The notes: generated by a model not told the origin, from the letters alone. A DNA stretch of 64,000 bases from Bradyrhizobium sp. 132 (GCF_023074185.1 NZ_JADPKY010000132.1:62001-126000); one strand, 5' to 3'; shown: positions 35,305 through 44,671, numbered from the stretch's first letter. Numbers and translations: made by a program.

Positions 35305-35360
35305 CGTGCCCCGGCTCTGCGGAGCGGCATTGCATGCCGCACCGCGTCCGGGACACGAGA
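35305..35360. repeat. Family A palindromic repeat, short copy
   Basis: A short copy starting CGTGCCCCGGCTCTGCGGAG and ending CGCGTCCGGGACACGAG, with a central GCATTGCATGC palindrome. It lies between the convergent adaptor and thiolase-like genes. Confidence 0.75.
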
Positions 35361-35366
35361 GCTAGT

Positions 35367-36881
35367 CTAGGCCGCGCGCCACTCCGGCACGCCATCGAGG
35401 GCCATCGTGATCTCGCCGAGTGAGCCGACCGGCGTCCTATCCGTGTTCAGGAGATGCGCCAGCGTCGCCGCATCGTTCGCCGGAATCCGCGCCAGCGTGC
35501 GCCGGTCATCTTCCGTCCGCAGCATCACCACGCCGTGCTCGACATCGCCGCCACGGCCGTAGAGCACCGTAAAGCTCTCGACCTTGCCCCTGCCTGAGAT
35601 ATCCATGACGAACTCCGGCACCGCGCGCTTGTTGCTGTCTGCCACCGCCTGCACGCTGGTCTCCTGCGCCAATGCCTCACGCGGCGGCACCTTCGACACC
35701 ACCAGCGCATGATGCTTGGTGACGAAGCCGCCCTGCCCGTAAAGCAGGCCGAGCTTTGCGCCGTCGCGCACACGCCGCACCATCGCGCAGGCTGCATGCG
35801 TCATGTAGGTGTTGAGGGGCGCGCCGAAGAAGGTGAGGCCGCCGGTCACGGTCGGCTGTACGTCGGGGCCTAAGCCCAGCGTCCGCCGCGCCATCTTGGG
35901 TACGCACGGGAAGCAGCTGTAAAGTTCGATCGCGTCGAACTTCTTGCCGTCGGCCCCGGCGAGGTCCATCGCGGCTTTCAGCACCGCATTCTGCGGATGG
36001 CTCTCGTAAAACTGGTCGCGCAGGAGATAGTCGCGCGGCTCTTCCGCAGAGGCGCCACCGAGCGGGTAGACCAGCTTGTCTTCGGCAATGCCGGTCGCGC
36101 GAGCCCTGGCAAGGCTGGTGAGCAGCAGCGCACCGCCCATGTTGACGCTGGGGTTGGCAACCATGAGCTTGTTGTAGGGCCACGCGATGAGACGATTGTC
36201 CGCCGTCGGCGTCGTGATCTCGTCCGGCGCGTAGCGCCGCTTGAGCCAGGCGTTGGGATTTTGCGCCGCGGCCTCGGAATAGCGCGACCACAGCGTGCCG
36301 GACTCTGCCATGGCTTCGCGCGGCGTCTGGCCCCAATGCGCCGAGGAGGCGGTCTCATAGAACGGGTAGACGGTGACGGGGCGGAACACACCGAGCTTCA
36401 CGGCCAACGGCTTCTGGAATGCCGCCCCGCGCTTCGGCTCCTCGACGTCATGGGCGAACGGCGTCCATGGCAGCTTGGCCCCGGCACGCTCGGCCTTGGT
36501 CGCGGTCGACTGCGCTTCCGCGCCACAGACCGCTGCCACGGTGCATTCGCCCCGCGCGATGCGCTTCGCTGCCTCGTGGACGTAGTGGATCGGGCTTTCG
36601 CCGCCGACCGGGCCGTAATAGCAATGCGCCGGCGTGATGCCGAGACGTTGCGCCAACAACTTCTCCGGATCGCGATAGCGCCAGCTCAGGAAGTTGACGA
36701 CGTCGAGCGACTGCACTTCGCCGAGCAGCTTGGCGCCGGCGTCCTGCTCGGCACGTCGCAGCGCTTGTTCGAGCAGATCAAGCGGCTCGAGACCGTCGGT
36801 GATCTCCTTGGGGCGATCGACGATCTCGCCGATGCCGATGATGACGGGGATGCGGTTTGGGGGGATAGAGGAGTTCGTCAT
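35367..36881 (-). CDS. Thiolase-like protein type 1 (acetyl-CoA acetyltransferase family)
   Basis: A 504-aa thiolase-superfamily protein, about 100 aa longer than ordinary thiolases. A nucleophile candidate is Cys119 in AVCGAEAQST. The extra C-terminal domain, about residues 420-504 (beginning near GKVESFTVLYGRGG), matches the additional domain of TLP1 proteins. The start was taken as ATG 36881; a GTG at 36896 is the only longer option. TLP1 enzymes act on acyl-CoAs, but their reaction is poorly known. It lies near acyl-CoA genes but is separated from the nitronate monooxygenase gene by a repeat. Confidence 0.85.
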   Translation of the reverse strand: MTNSSIPPNRIPVIIGIGEIVDRPKEITDGLEPLDLLEQALRRAEQDAGAKLLGEVQSLDVVNFLSWRYRDPEKLLAQRLGITPAHCYYGPVGGESPIHYVHEAAKRIARGECTVAAVCGAEAQSTATKAERAGAKLPWTPFAHDVEEPKRGAAFQKPLAVKLGVFRPVTVYPFYETASSAHWGQTPREAMAESGTLWSRYSEAAAQNPNAWLKRRYAPDEITTPTADNRLIAWPYNKLMVANPSVNMGGALLLTSLARARATGIAEDKLVYPLGGASAEEPRDYLLRDQFYESHPQNAVLKAAMDLAGADGKKFDAIELYSCFPCVPKMARRTLGLGPDVQPTVTGGLTFFGAPLNTYMTHAACAMVRRVRDGAKLGLLYGQGGFVTKHHALVVSKVPPREALAQETSVQAVADSNKRAVPEFVMDISGRGKVESFTVLYGRGGDVEHGVVMLRTEDDRRTLARIPANDAATLAHLLNTDRTPVGSLGEITMALDGVPEWRAA

Positions 36882-36922
36882 TTCTGTTTGCTTCACGTTT
36901 CAGATCTTGGGCACGCCGTCGC

Positions 36923-37045
36923 CCTTCGAGGCCTTCGCTGCGCTACGGCACCTCAGGATGACGGCTACAGATACCGCGTCATCCTGAGGTGCGAGCCGAG
37001 CGGCGCGTGCGCCGCCGGGCGAGCCTCGAAGGATGGGCCGCGGGC
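36923..37045. repeat. Family C repeat pair
   Basis: CCCTTCGAGGCCTTCGCTGC and CACCTCAGGATGACGG are followed by the opposite-facing GTCATCCTGAGGTGCGAGCC and GCCTCGAAGGATGGGCCGC. This makes two head-to-head units in the gap between the thiolase-like and nitronate monooxygenase genes. Confidence 0.75.
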
Positions 37046-37047
37046 AA

Positions 37048-38181
37048 TCACTCCGCCACCAGCGCATTCATGTGCTCGACGGCTTCGGCAAACTCTTCCT
37101 TGAACTCCTGCACCACGGAGCCTGCGGATTTCACGCTGTCGATCAGGCCGACGCCCTGGCCGACGAAATAGCTGACGAGATCCCGCGCCCTCGCGTTGCC
37201 ACTCGCCGCGGCGCGGTCGATCGAGTTGAAGGCGTCGCGGCTGACGATGCTTTGTAGCGGCATCGGCAATGCGCCGGGGCTCTCGGGTGCGCGATCCCAG
37301 GCGTCGGTCCAGACCGAGCGGAGTTGTCGGGCCGGCTTTCCCGTACGCCCTTTCGAGCGGATCGCATCGCGCGATGATGCCGCGATCATCTTCTCGCGAA
37401 AGATCTCCGTGGTCTCGGCCTCGACGGTGGCAAGCCACACCGAGCCGGTCCAGGCGCCGGCCGCACCCATCGCCATGCAGGCCGCCATCTGCCGTCCGGT
37501 CATGATGCCGCCGGCCGCCAGCACCGGCACGTCGCGGATCGGCTTGATCGCCTTGATCACCTCCGGCACCAGCACCATGGTGGAGACCTCGCCGCAATGG
37601 CCGCCCGCTTCGGTGCCCTGGACCACGAGGATATCGACGCCGGCCGCGACCTGTCGTAGCGCATGCTCCTTGGCGCCGACCAGAGCGGCAACCGGCACGC
37701 CGTGCTTCCTGCCCATCTCGATCATAGCCTTCGGCGGCACGCCCAGGGCATTGGCGATCAGGCGAATCGGGTGGTTGAACGAGACCTCCAGCAGCTCCAA
37801 CGCGGTCCTGGCATCGAACGGCTGCGGCTGGTCGTCAGCCATCTCAGTGGTCGTGAGTTCGATGTCGTATTTCTTCAGGAGATCGCGCGTGTAGTTGCGA
37901 TGCTCCTGCGGCACTCGTGCTTCAAGGCTCTTCCAGGTGACGTCCTTCTCACCCGCGGTCGAAATGTTTTCCGGGATCAGCACGTCGACACCGTAAGGCT
38001 TGCCCTCAACGTGGTCGTCGATCCATTTCAGCTCGCGTTCGAGGGTATCAGGCGTGTGCACGGTCGCACCTAACACGCCAAAGCCGCCGGCGCGGCTGAC
38101 GGCGGCGACGACATCGCGGCAATGGCTGAAGGCGAGCAGCGGGAACTCGATGCCCAGCATATCGCAGATCGGCGATTTCAT
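37048..38181 (-). CDS. Nitronate monooxygenase (2-nitropropane dioxygenase family)
   Basis: A 377-aa FMN-dependent TIM-barrel enzyme. The flavin phosphate site is in LAAGGIMTGRQMAACMAMGAAG (about residues 220-241, split here for reading), and QGTEAGGHCG holds the catalytic-type His of the family. It oxidises alkyl nitronates; many homologues detoxify propionate-3-nitronate. I used ATG 38181, with a GAGG site upstream, instead of the longer frame. It is divergent from the Baeyer-Villiger-type monooxygenase gene. Confidence 0.9.
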   Translation of the reverse strand: MKSPICDMLGIEFPLLAFSHCRDVVAAVSRAGGFGVLGATVHTPDTLERELKWIDDHVEGKPYGVDVLIPENISTAGEKDVTWKSLEARVPQEHRNYTRDLLKKYDIELTTTEMADDQPQPFDARTALELLEVSFNHPIRLIANALGVPPKAMIEMGRKHGVPVAALVGAKEHALRQVAAGVDILVVQGTEAGGHCGEVSTMVLVPEVIKAIKPIRDVPVLAAGGIMTGRQMAACMAMGAAGAWTGSVWLATVEAETTEIFREKMIAASSRDAIRSKGRTGKPARQLRSVWTDAWDRAPESPGALPMPLQSIVSRDAFNSIDRAAASGNARARDLVSYFVGQGVGLIDSVKSAGSVVQEFKEEFAEAVEHMNALVAE

Positions 38182-38434
38182 CGTTCCCTCCCGGCGGCCT
38201 CGCGTTGCTGTTGTTGCATTCTGCAGCGAAGACCACTCGACGCTAGCCCATCGTCGTCCGCGATGCCACGCCGGATTCGGCCGCGCATCTTGCGCGCAGG
38301 CGTCGCGCGGCAGACGAGCCATTCCGCTGTACAAAATAAGCAGATCAGAGCCGGCCGATTTGCCCCTTGCGCTTTCGGATGCGCGAGCGAATGCTGGCCC
38401 ACAACAACAGAAAACAACGAGGGAGCGCCAGTCG

Positions 38435-40093
38435 ATGTCGCCAGCGCAAGCGAATCCGTCTCCGACCACGGAATCCTACAACGTGATCGTCGTCGGCGCG
38501 GGTTTCGCCGGCATGTACATGCTGCACCGTTTGCGCGGGCTCGGTTTCTCGGCGCGAGTCTACGAGCAGGGCGGCGGCGTCGGCGGCACCTGGTACTGGA
38601 ATCGCTATCCCGGTGCGCGTTGCGACGTCGAGAGCATGCAATATTCCTATTCGTTCTCGGAAGAGCTCCAGCAGGAATGGGACTGGAGCGAGCGCTACGC
38701 ATCGCAGCCGGAGATTTTGAAATACGCCAACCACGCCGCTGACCGGTTTGATCTGCGCCGGGACATCCAGTTCAACACCAACGTCGAGCGCGCGGTGTTC
38801 GACGAGCGTGCGAGGTGCTGGGCGGTGACGACGTCCGACGGCACAACGGTTCAGGCGCAATTCGTCGTGCTCGCGACCGGCTGTCTCTCGAATGCGCGCA
38901 AGCCCGACATCAAGGGTCTCGAGAATTTCGAAGGCCCCGTCTATCACACCGGCAACTGGCCGCACGAAGACGTTGATTTCACCGGCTTGCGCGTCGGCCT
39001 GATCGGAACGGGATCGTCAGGCATTCAGTCGGCGCCCGTCATCGCCGGACAGGCAAAACATCTGACAGTGTTTCAGCGCACTGCGAATTTTTCCATTCCC
39101 GCCCGCAATGCCGCGTTGACCGGCGAGGAGCGCAACACGTTCCGCAAGAATTATCCCGAGATCCGCCGCTTCGCCCGCGAAGTCGCGCGCAACGGAATTT
39201 TCGCCGAGCAGCCCGACCGCGGCGCGCTCGATGATAGCGACGATGTCAGGCGCGAAAAATACGCGGCGCGCTGGGAGCGCGGTGGTCTCACCTTCATGTA
39301 TGCCTACAACAATCTCGGCCTCGCGCTGTCGGCGAACGACACCGCCGCGAATTTCGTCCGCGGCAAGATCGGCGAGATCGTGACGGATCCCGAGACGGCA
39401 AAGCTGCTGCAGCCGGACAGCCATCCGATCGGCACCAAGCGCATCTGCATCGACACCGATTATTTCGCGACCTTCAACCGGCCGAACGTCTCGCTGGTCG
39501 ATATCAAGAGCAACCCGATCCAGGAGATCACGGCGAATGCCGTCCGTGTCGGAGGCGAGGACCACGAGGTCGACGCGCTCGTGCTCGCGACCGGCTTCGA
39601 CGCCATGACCGGATCGGTCGCGAAGATCGACATCCGAGGTCCGGGCGGACAGACGCTGAACCGGAAATGGGCGGAAGGCCCCAAGACCTATCTCGGGCTG
39701 ATGAGCGCCGGCTTTCCGAACCTCTTCATCATCACCGGCCCCGGCAGCCCCTCGGTGCTCTCGAACATGATCGTGTCGATCGAGCAGCATGTCGACTGGA
39801 TCGCCGACGGTCTCGTCCATATGCGCAAGCAGGGCCTTGCCACGATGGAGGCGGACGGGGAGGCCGAGGACAAATGGGTCGCCCATGTCAACGAGGTCGC
39901 CCATGGCACGCTCTATCCGCAAGCCAATTCCTGGTACATGGGCGCCAACATCCCCGGCAAGCCGCGCATCTTCATGCCCTATATCGGCGGCGTCGGCGTC
40001 TACCGCCGAATCTGCGACGAGGTCGCGGCGAAGGGATATGAGGGGTTCGTGATGGAAGCCGAAGCCCGGCCGCGCAGGCTGGTGACGGGCTAG
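38435..40093 (+). CDS. Flavin monooxygenase, Baeyer-Villiger type
   Basis: A 552-aa FAD/NADPH monooxygenase. The FAD motif is VVGAGFAGMYML, the Baeyer-Villiger fingerprint is FEGPVYHTGNWP (FxGxxxHxxxWP), and the NADPH motif GTGSSGIQ follows. It probably inserts oxygen into a ketone to give an ester or lactone, as in cyclohexanone or phenylacetone monooxygenases. ATG 38435 was chosen because a purine-rich GAGGGAG lies about nine bases upstream and the FAD motif follows in about 23 residues. No esterase gene is next to it. Confidence 0.93.
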   Translation: MSPAQANPSPTTESYNVIVVGAGFAGMYMLHRLRGLGFSARVYEQGGGVGGTWYWNRYPGARCDVESMQYSYSFSEELQQEWDWSERYASQPEILKYANHAADRFDLRRDIQFNTNVERAVFDERARCWAVTTSDGTTVQAQFVVLATGCLSNARKPDIKGLENFEGPVYHTGNWPHEDVDFTGLRVGLIGTGSSGIQSAPVIAGQAKHLTVFQRTANFSIPARNAALTGEERNTFRKNYPEIRRFAREVARNGIFAEQPDRGALDDSDDVRREKYAARWERGGLTFMYAYNNLGLALSANDTAANFVRGKIGEIVTDPETAKLLQPDSHPIGTKRICIDTDYFATFNRPNVSLVDIKSNPIQEITANAVRVGGEDHEVDALVLATGFDAMTGSVAKIDIRGPGGQTLNRKWAEGPKTYLGLMSAGFPNLFIITGPGSPSVLSNMIVSIEQHVDWIADGLVHMRKQGLATMEADGEAEDKWVAHVNEVAHGTLYPQANSWYMGANIPGKPRIFMPYIGGVGVYRRICDEVAAKGYEGFVMEAEARPRRLVTG

Positions 40094-40203
40094 GCTGCAT
40101 GCCGCCGGACTGAGGCCCGCGCCGGGCGCAGACCGGTCAGGCTTGTCATTCGCTATTTGCGCGCTAATTAATGCAGACGCATCTTCCCGCCGGAGAGCTT
40201 TGC

Positions 40204-41085
40204 ATGACTGACGCCCCCGCCTACGTGCCGCCCAAGGTCTGGACCTGGAACAAGGAGAATGGCGGGCAATTCGCCAGCATCAACCGCCCGATCGCCGGTC
40301 CCACGCATGACAAGGAGCTGCCGGTCGGCCGCCACCCCTTCCAGCTCTATTCGCTGGCGACGCCGAACGGCGTCAAGGTCACCGTGATGCTGGAGGAGCT
40401 TCTGGCGCTCGGCCACAAGGGCGCGGAATACGACGCCTGGCTGATCAAGATCGGCAATGGTGACCAGTTCGGCAGCGGCTTTGTCGACATCAATCCGAAT
40501 TCCAAAATCCCGGCGCTGATGGACCGCTCAGGCCCGGAGCCGATCCGGGTGTTCGAGTCCGGCTCGATCCTGCTTTATCTCGCGGAGAAGTTCGGCGCCT
40601 TCCTGCCGAAGGACATCAAGAGCCGTACCGAAGCGATGTCGTGGCTGTTCTGGCAGATGGGCAGCGCGCCCTATCTCGGCGGCGGCTTCGGCCATTTCTA
40701 CGCCTATGCGCCGACCAAGATCGAATATGCCATCGACCGTTTTGCGATGGAGACCAAGCGCCAACTCGACGTGCTCGACCGCCGGCTCGCCGACAATGAA
40801 TATCTCGCCGGCAGCGAATACACCATCGCCGACATGGCGGTGTGGCCCTGGTATGGCGCGCTCGCCAAGGGGCTGGTCTATGGCGCGGGCGAATTCCTGT
40901 CCGTGCAGGACTACAAGCACGTGCAGCGCTGGACCGACCAGATCGCCAAGCGCCCGGCCGTCAAGCGCGGCCGCATGGTCAACCGCGTCTCCGGCGATCC
41001 CGCCAGCCAGCTCCACGAGCGGCATGATGCCGGCGATTTCGAGACCAAGACCCAGGACAAGATCGGCGAGTTGGCCGCGTCGTAG
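40204..41085 (+). CDS. yghU: Glutathione S-transferase, YghU-like
   Basis: A 293-aa member of the Nu-class GST family. The N-terminal extension before the thioredoxin-like domain, with INRPIAGPTHDKELPVGRHP (about 27-46) and then LYSLATPNGVKVTVMLEELL, is characteristic of YghU. These proteins bind two glutathiones and reduce disulfides or peroxides. ATG 40204 has GGAGAG upstream. It follows the monooxygenase gene by 110 bases and may or may not be cotranscribed. Confidence 0.9.
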   Translation: MTDAPAYVPPKVWTWNKENGGQFASINRPIAGPTHDKELPVGRHPFQLYSLATPNGVKVTVMLEELLALGHKGAEYDAWLIKIGNGDQFGSGFVDINPNSKIPALMDRSGPEPIRVFESGSILLYLAEKFGAFLPKDIKSRTEAMSWLFWQMGSAPYLGGGFGHFYAYAPTKIEYAIDRFAMETKRQLDVLDRRLADNEYLAGSEYTIADMAVWPWYGALAKGLVYGAGEFLSVQDYKHVQRWTDQIAKRPAVKRGRMVNRVSGDPASQLHERHDAGDFETKTQDKIGELAAS

Positions 41086-41100
41086 GTGGTGCTTGCTTCA

Positions 41101-41258
41101 CCTCGCCCCGCTTGCGGCCGCTCGCGGGGAGAGGTCGGAATTCAAGCTCGCTTGAATTCCGGGTGAGGGGGGGACTCTCCGCGAATCCAACCGTCACCTC
41201 CTTGCGGAGGACTCCCGCTCATCCCAACCTTCTCCCCGCAGGCGGGGAGAAGGGGAAG
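41101..41258. repeat. Family D repeat with two perfect hairpins
   Basis: An intergenic element with two perfect stems. GGAATTCAAGC-TC-GCTTGAATTCC spans 41137-41160 (11 bp), and a 12-bp stem starts CCTTCTCCCCGC at 41228 and ends GCGGGGAGAAGG at 41253. It lies between the convergent GST and acyl-CoA dehydrogenase genes. No other copy is in this window. Confidence 0.75.
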
Positions 41259-41263
41259 AAAGT

Positions 41264-42541
41264 TCACGCCATGCTCAGCTCGTGGCGTCCCACCACCATC
41301 CAGTGCACCTCGTCCGGACCGTCGGCGAAGCGGAGATGGCGGACGTCCTGGTACATTTCGGCGAGCGGGGTCCAGTGCGAGATGCCGGTGGCGCCGTGCA
41401 TCTGGATCGACTGGTCGATGATCTTGCAGGCTCGCTCCGGCACCATGGCCTTGACCATGGAGACCCAGACGCGGGCTTCCTTGTTGCCGAGCACATCCAT
41501 GGCCTTGGCGGCCTTCAAGACCATCAGCCGCATCGCCTCGATCTCGCAGCGCGCCTGCGCGATGATCTGCATGTTGCCGCCGAGATGGGCGATCTTCTTG
41601 CCGAAGGCTTCGCGGGTGAGGCCACGCTGCACCATCAAATCGAGCGCCTTCTCGGCCTTGCCGATGGTGCGCATGCAGTGATGGATGCGGCCCGGGCCGA
41701 GCCGAAGCTGCGAGATCTCGAAGCCGCGGCCTTCGCCGAGCAGAATGTTTTCCTTGGGCACGCGCACGTTGTTGAAGCGCATGTGCATGTGGCCGCGCGG
41801 GGCGTGGTCCTGGCCGAACACGTACATGGGGCCGAGCACTTCGACGCCGGGGGTGTCGCGCGGCACCAGGATCTGCGACTGCTGCTTGCTCGGCGCCGCA
41901 TCCGGATTGGTCTTCACCATCACGATGAGGATCTTGCAGCGAGGATCGCCGACACCGGAGATGTAATACTTCTCGCCGTTGATCACCCACTCGTCGCCGA
42001 CGAGCTTTGCGTTCGTCGAGATGTTCTTGGCGTCGGAGGAGGCGACGTTCGGCTCGGTCATGACATAGGCCGAGCGGATCTCGCCGTTCATCAACGGCTT
42101 CAGCCACTTCTCCTTCTGCTCCTTGGTGCCGACGCGCTCCAGCACCTCCATGTTGCCGGTGTCCGGCGCCGAGCAGTTCATGCTCTCCGAGGCCAGCGGG
42201 CTCTTGCCGAGCTCGGATGCGATATAGGCGTAGTCGAGATTCTTCAGGCCCTGGCCGGTGTCGTCGTCGGGCAGGAAGAAGTTCCAGAGGCCTTCCTGCT
42301 TGGCCTTGTTCTTGGCTTTCTCCAGCACCTCGAGCTGCTTCGGCGTAAAGCTCCAGCGATCCTCTTTGCCTTCGCCGGCCTTGGCGAATTCGATCGACAT
42401 CGGCTCGACGGTTTCGCGGATGAACTTCTTGACGTGATCATAGAGCGGCCGGACCTGGTCCGACATCCGGAGGTCGTTGAGCTCGTCGCCGGGGTTGAGG
42501 GTGTAATTGGTGGTGCGGGGAATATAGGCGTGTTTTGTCAT
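41264..42541 (-). CDS. Acyl-CoA dehydrogenase, ACAD10/11 (LvaC) type
   Basis: A 425-aa FAD enzyme. EPNVASSDAKN, INGEKYYISGVGDPRCKI, LGEGRGFEISQLRLGPGRIHHCMR (split in reading) and FADGPDEVH are features of the ACAD10/11 branch, which handles 4-phospho acyl-CoAs made by a partner kinase. At the usual catalytic-base position (EGT in MCAD) it has Asp407 in DGPDEVH. ATG 42541 has GGAGGA upstream. A kinase and a DUF6285 protein, the usual partners, are encoded about 4-5 kb away. A PsrA-like palindrome lies 122 bases upstream. Confidence 0.9.
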   Translation of the reverse strand: MTKHAYIPRTTNYTLNPGDELNDLRMSDQVRPLYDHVKKFIRETVEPMSIEFAKAGEGKEDRWSFTPKQLEVLEKAKNKAKQEGLWNFFLPDDDTGQGLKNLDYAYIASELGKSPLASESMNCSAPDTGNMEVLERVGTKEQKEKWLKPLMNGEIRSAYVMTEPNVASSDAKNISTNAKLVGDEWVINGEKYYISGVGDPRCKILIVMVKTNPDAAPSKQQSQILVPRDTPGVEVLGPMYVFGQDHAPRGHMHMRFNNVRVPKENILLGEGRGFEISQLRLGPGRIHHCMRTIGKAEKALDLMVQRGLTREAFGKKIAHLGGNMQIIAQARCEIEAMRLMVLKAAKAMDVLGNKEARVWVSMVKAMVPERACKIIDQSIQMHGATGISHWTPLAEMYQDVRHLRFADGPDEVHWMVVGRHELSMA

Positions 42542-42897
42542 TGTTCCTCCCGGACTCGCTGAGATCGTGCTGGAGCAGAGAATAGTCGCAGCGTCGCCAA
42601 AGTGCGAGCGCGCATTTTCCAACGCGAACCATGCCACGCGATGGAATATCGCAATAGCGTTTCAAACACTGTTTGAGCGAGATCGGCATCGCGACGGCGA
42701 CAGTCGGATGACCCGTCGGCTCGCAGATCTTCAGCAGGCATCTTGCGATTTGAACATGTGGGTCGGTTGACGGGTTGCGCCGCCGCAGCTCCTCTAGCCG
42801 ATTCCGCACTGGTTCCGCCTATTCCCGGCCAGCTATTGGGGCTTTTGCGTGCCGCTGTAACCGGCTAACCTCCGGCTCGCGCTAAGGGAGAGAGTAC
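42542..42897. other. 356-base divergent intergenic region
   Basis: The gap between the start of the ACAD11-type gene and the start of the histidine kinase gene. Apart from the palindrome at 42663-42677 I see no gene, terminator or repeat. It must hold both promoters. Confidence 0.7.
42663..42677. promoter_or_regulatory. PsrA-like palindrome upstream of acyl-CoA dehydrogenase gene
   Basis: TCAAACA-C-TGTTTGA is a perfect palindrome. Its core CAAAC-ACT-GTTTG fits the consensus (G/C)AAAC-N(2-4)-GTTT(G/C) known for PsrA, a TetR regulator of beta-oxidation in Pseudomonas. It lies between the dehydrogenase and kinase genes. No PsrA homologue is encoded in the window, so the regulator is inferred only by motif. 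Confidence 0.55.
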
Positions 42898-44133
42898 ATG
42901 AGTTCTTCCGTTATACGCGAAGTGCAGTTTCCGAAGCAGCCGGCGCTGCAGTTGATCTACGATACAGCGCCGATCGGGCTTGCATATCTTTCGCCGGACT
43001 GCCGCTATTTGCAGATCAATCAGCGCCTCACCGAGATCTGCGGTATCTCGGTCGAAGGCCACCTCGGGCACACGGTGCGGGATTGCGTGCCCGGGCTCGC
43101 ATCCGCCGTCGAGGGCATCGTTCGCTCCATCATGGAAACCGGCGAGCCGGTCATCGGGATCGAGGTTTACGGCCAGCGTCCCGGCTATAATGACGAACGC
43201 TGCTGGATCACCTATTGGCATCCGCAGCGCGGACCGAACGGTAACATCGTCGGCGTCAATGTCGCGGCAGAGGAGATCACCGAACGCAAGCGCAGCGAGC
43301 GAGAGATTCGCGGCGCGCGCGACGCGGCGGAGGCGGCGCTGCAACGCCTGAAAGAGGCTCAGGATTCACTGGTCGAGGTGGAGAAGCTCGCAGCTCTCGG
43401 ACGGTTGGTGGCTGGCGTGGCACACGAGATCAACAGTCCCGTCGGTACCAGCCTGACCGTCACCTCGGCGCTGGAGCGCAAGACGACAAAGTTTGCGGCG
43501 GAAGTCGCACGGGGCGGGCTGAAGCGATCGAGCCTGAATGAGTTCGTCGCGGTTGTTCAGACCGCATCACTGCATCTGGCCGACAATCTCGCCCGCGCCG
43601 CGGAATTGATCCAGGCATTCAAGCAGGTCGCTGTCGATCAAGGCTATCTAGAACGCCGCAGCTTCGATCCGGGCGAGCTGACGCGACAGGTTGCCGTGAG
43701 CCTACAGCAGGAGTTGCGGAAGAACGCTTTGGCGCTCAATGTCGAATGCCAGCCCGATCTGGCAATGAACAGTTATCCGGGTCAATTCGCACAGGTGGTG
43801 ACCAACTTGATTAAGAACGCGATGGTGCACGCGTTTCCGCATGCCAAGAGCGGCAGCATCAACATCGAGATTTGCGCGTGCGGCCGGGATGATATTGAGA
43901 TTGTCGTTTCTGATGATGGCTGCGGCATGAGCGCGGATCTGCGCCGGCAGGCGTTCAATCCGTTTTTCACGACGCGTCGCAGTCAAGGCTGCATCGGTCT
44001 CGGCCTGCACATCGTTCATAACATCGTCGTCAGTCGGCTGGGCGGGCGTATCAATCTCGAAAGCGAGCCAGACGAGGGGACACGAATTGGCGTGATCGTG
44101 CCGCGAGTTGCGCCCGTGCCACGCGATGGCTAG
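42898..44133 (+). CDS. Soluble PAS-domain sensor histidine kinase
   Basis: A 411-aa kinase with no membrane segment. A PAS domain with PAC covers about residues 14-132, and a short coiled coil follows. The H-box is LVAGVAHEINSP with phospho-accepting His176. The ATPase domain has the N-box NLIKNAMVHAF, G1 SDDGCGMSADL and G2 GLGLHIVHNIV. No response regulator is adjacent, so it is an orphan. The ligand or cofactor of the PAS domain is unknown. Confidence 0.92.
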   Translation: MSSSVIREVQFPKQPALQLIYDTAPIGLAYLSPDCRYLQINQRLTEICGISVEGHLGHTVRDCVPGLASAVEGIVRSIMETGEPVIGIEVYGQRPGYNDERCWITYWHPQRGPNGNIVGVNVAAEEITERKRSEREIRGARDAAEAALQRLKEAQDSLVEVEKLAALGRLVAGVAHEINSPVGTSLTVTSALERKTTKFAAEVARGGLKRSSLNEFVAVVQTASLHLADNLARAAELIQAFKQVAVDQGYLERRSFDPGELTRQVAVSLQQELRKNALALNVECQPDLAMNSYPGQFAQVVTNLIKNAMVHAFPHAKSGSINIEICACGRDDIEIVVSDDGCGMSADLRRQAFNPFFTTRRSQGCIGLGLHIVHNIVVSRLGGRINLESEPDEGTRIGVIVPRVAPVPRDG

Positions 44134-44214
44134 CGCGCCGGACACAGGCGAACGGAAGCGACGCCGTCCTTCGGATGGCTATCCTGGCTACGGCGACGCA
44201 GTGAGTGCCCCTGC

Positions 44215-44592
44215 TCACACCATCCGATGCATCGCGCAGATCTTGTTGCCGTCGAGGTCGCGCAAATACGCAATATAGAGGTTGACGCCCGGGCCTTGTC
44301 GGACGCCGGGTGGATCTTCGCAAGGGATGCCGCCAGCGGCGATACCGGCGGCATGCCAGGCGTCGACCTGTTCCGGCGAATGGCAGGCGAAGCCGATGGT
44401 GCCGCCATTCGCGCACGTCGCCGCCTCGCCGTTGATCGGCTTCGTGACCGAGAACACGCCGGTCTTGGTGATGTAGAAGATGCGATGGCCGTCAACCCTG
44501 GCCGGCCGCACCTCGAGCGTGCTCAGCAAATCGTCGTAGAATGCCTTGGCCTTGTCGAGGTCGTTGGTGCCGATCATCACGTGGGAAAACAT
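44215..44592 (-). CDS. VOC-family (glyoxalase-fold) protein
   Basis: A 125-aa protein starting MFSHVMIGTNDLDKAKAFYDD, with two beta-alpha-beta-beta-beta modules. His4 and CHSPEQVDAWH suggest metal ligands, but the last expected Glu is in DLDGNKICAMHR, where it is not obvious. Members include glyoxalases, dioxygenases and epimerases, and function cannot be assigned. It is on the minus strand, 79 bases after the SDR gene. Confidence 0.85.
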   Translation of the reverse strand: MFSHVMIGTNDLDKAKAFYDDLLSTLEVRPARVDGHRIFYITKTGVFSVTKPINGEAATCANGGTIGFACHSPEQVDAWHAAGIAAGGIPCEDPPGVRQGPGVNLYIAYLRDLDGNKICAMHRMV

Positions 44593-44671
44593 TTGCCCTG
44601 TCCCCTTATTGCGCTTACGAAATCAGACATCGTAGGTTGGCAAAGCGCAGCGTGCCCACCACGACAAAAAC

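Noticed and set aside
38181-38469. An N-terminal extension of the nitronate monooxygenase frame
   Set aside because: The extra 96 residues are not like the family and overlap the promoter and start of the divergent monooxygenase gene; the ATG at 38181 has a good ribosome-binding site.
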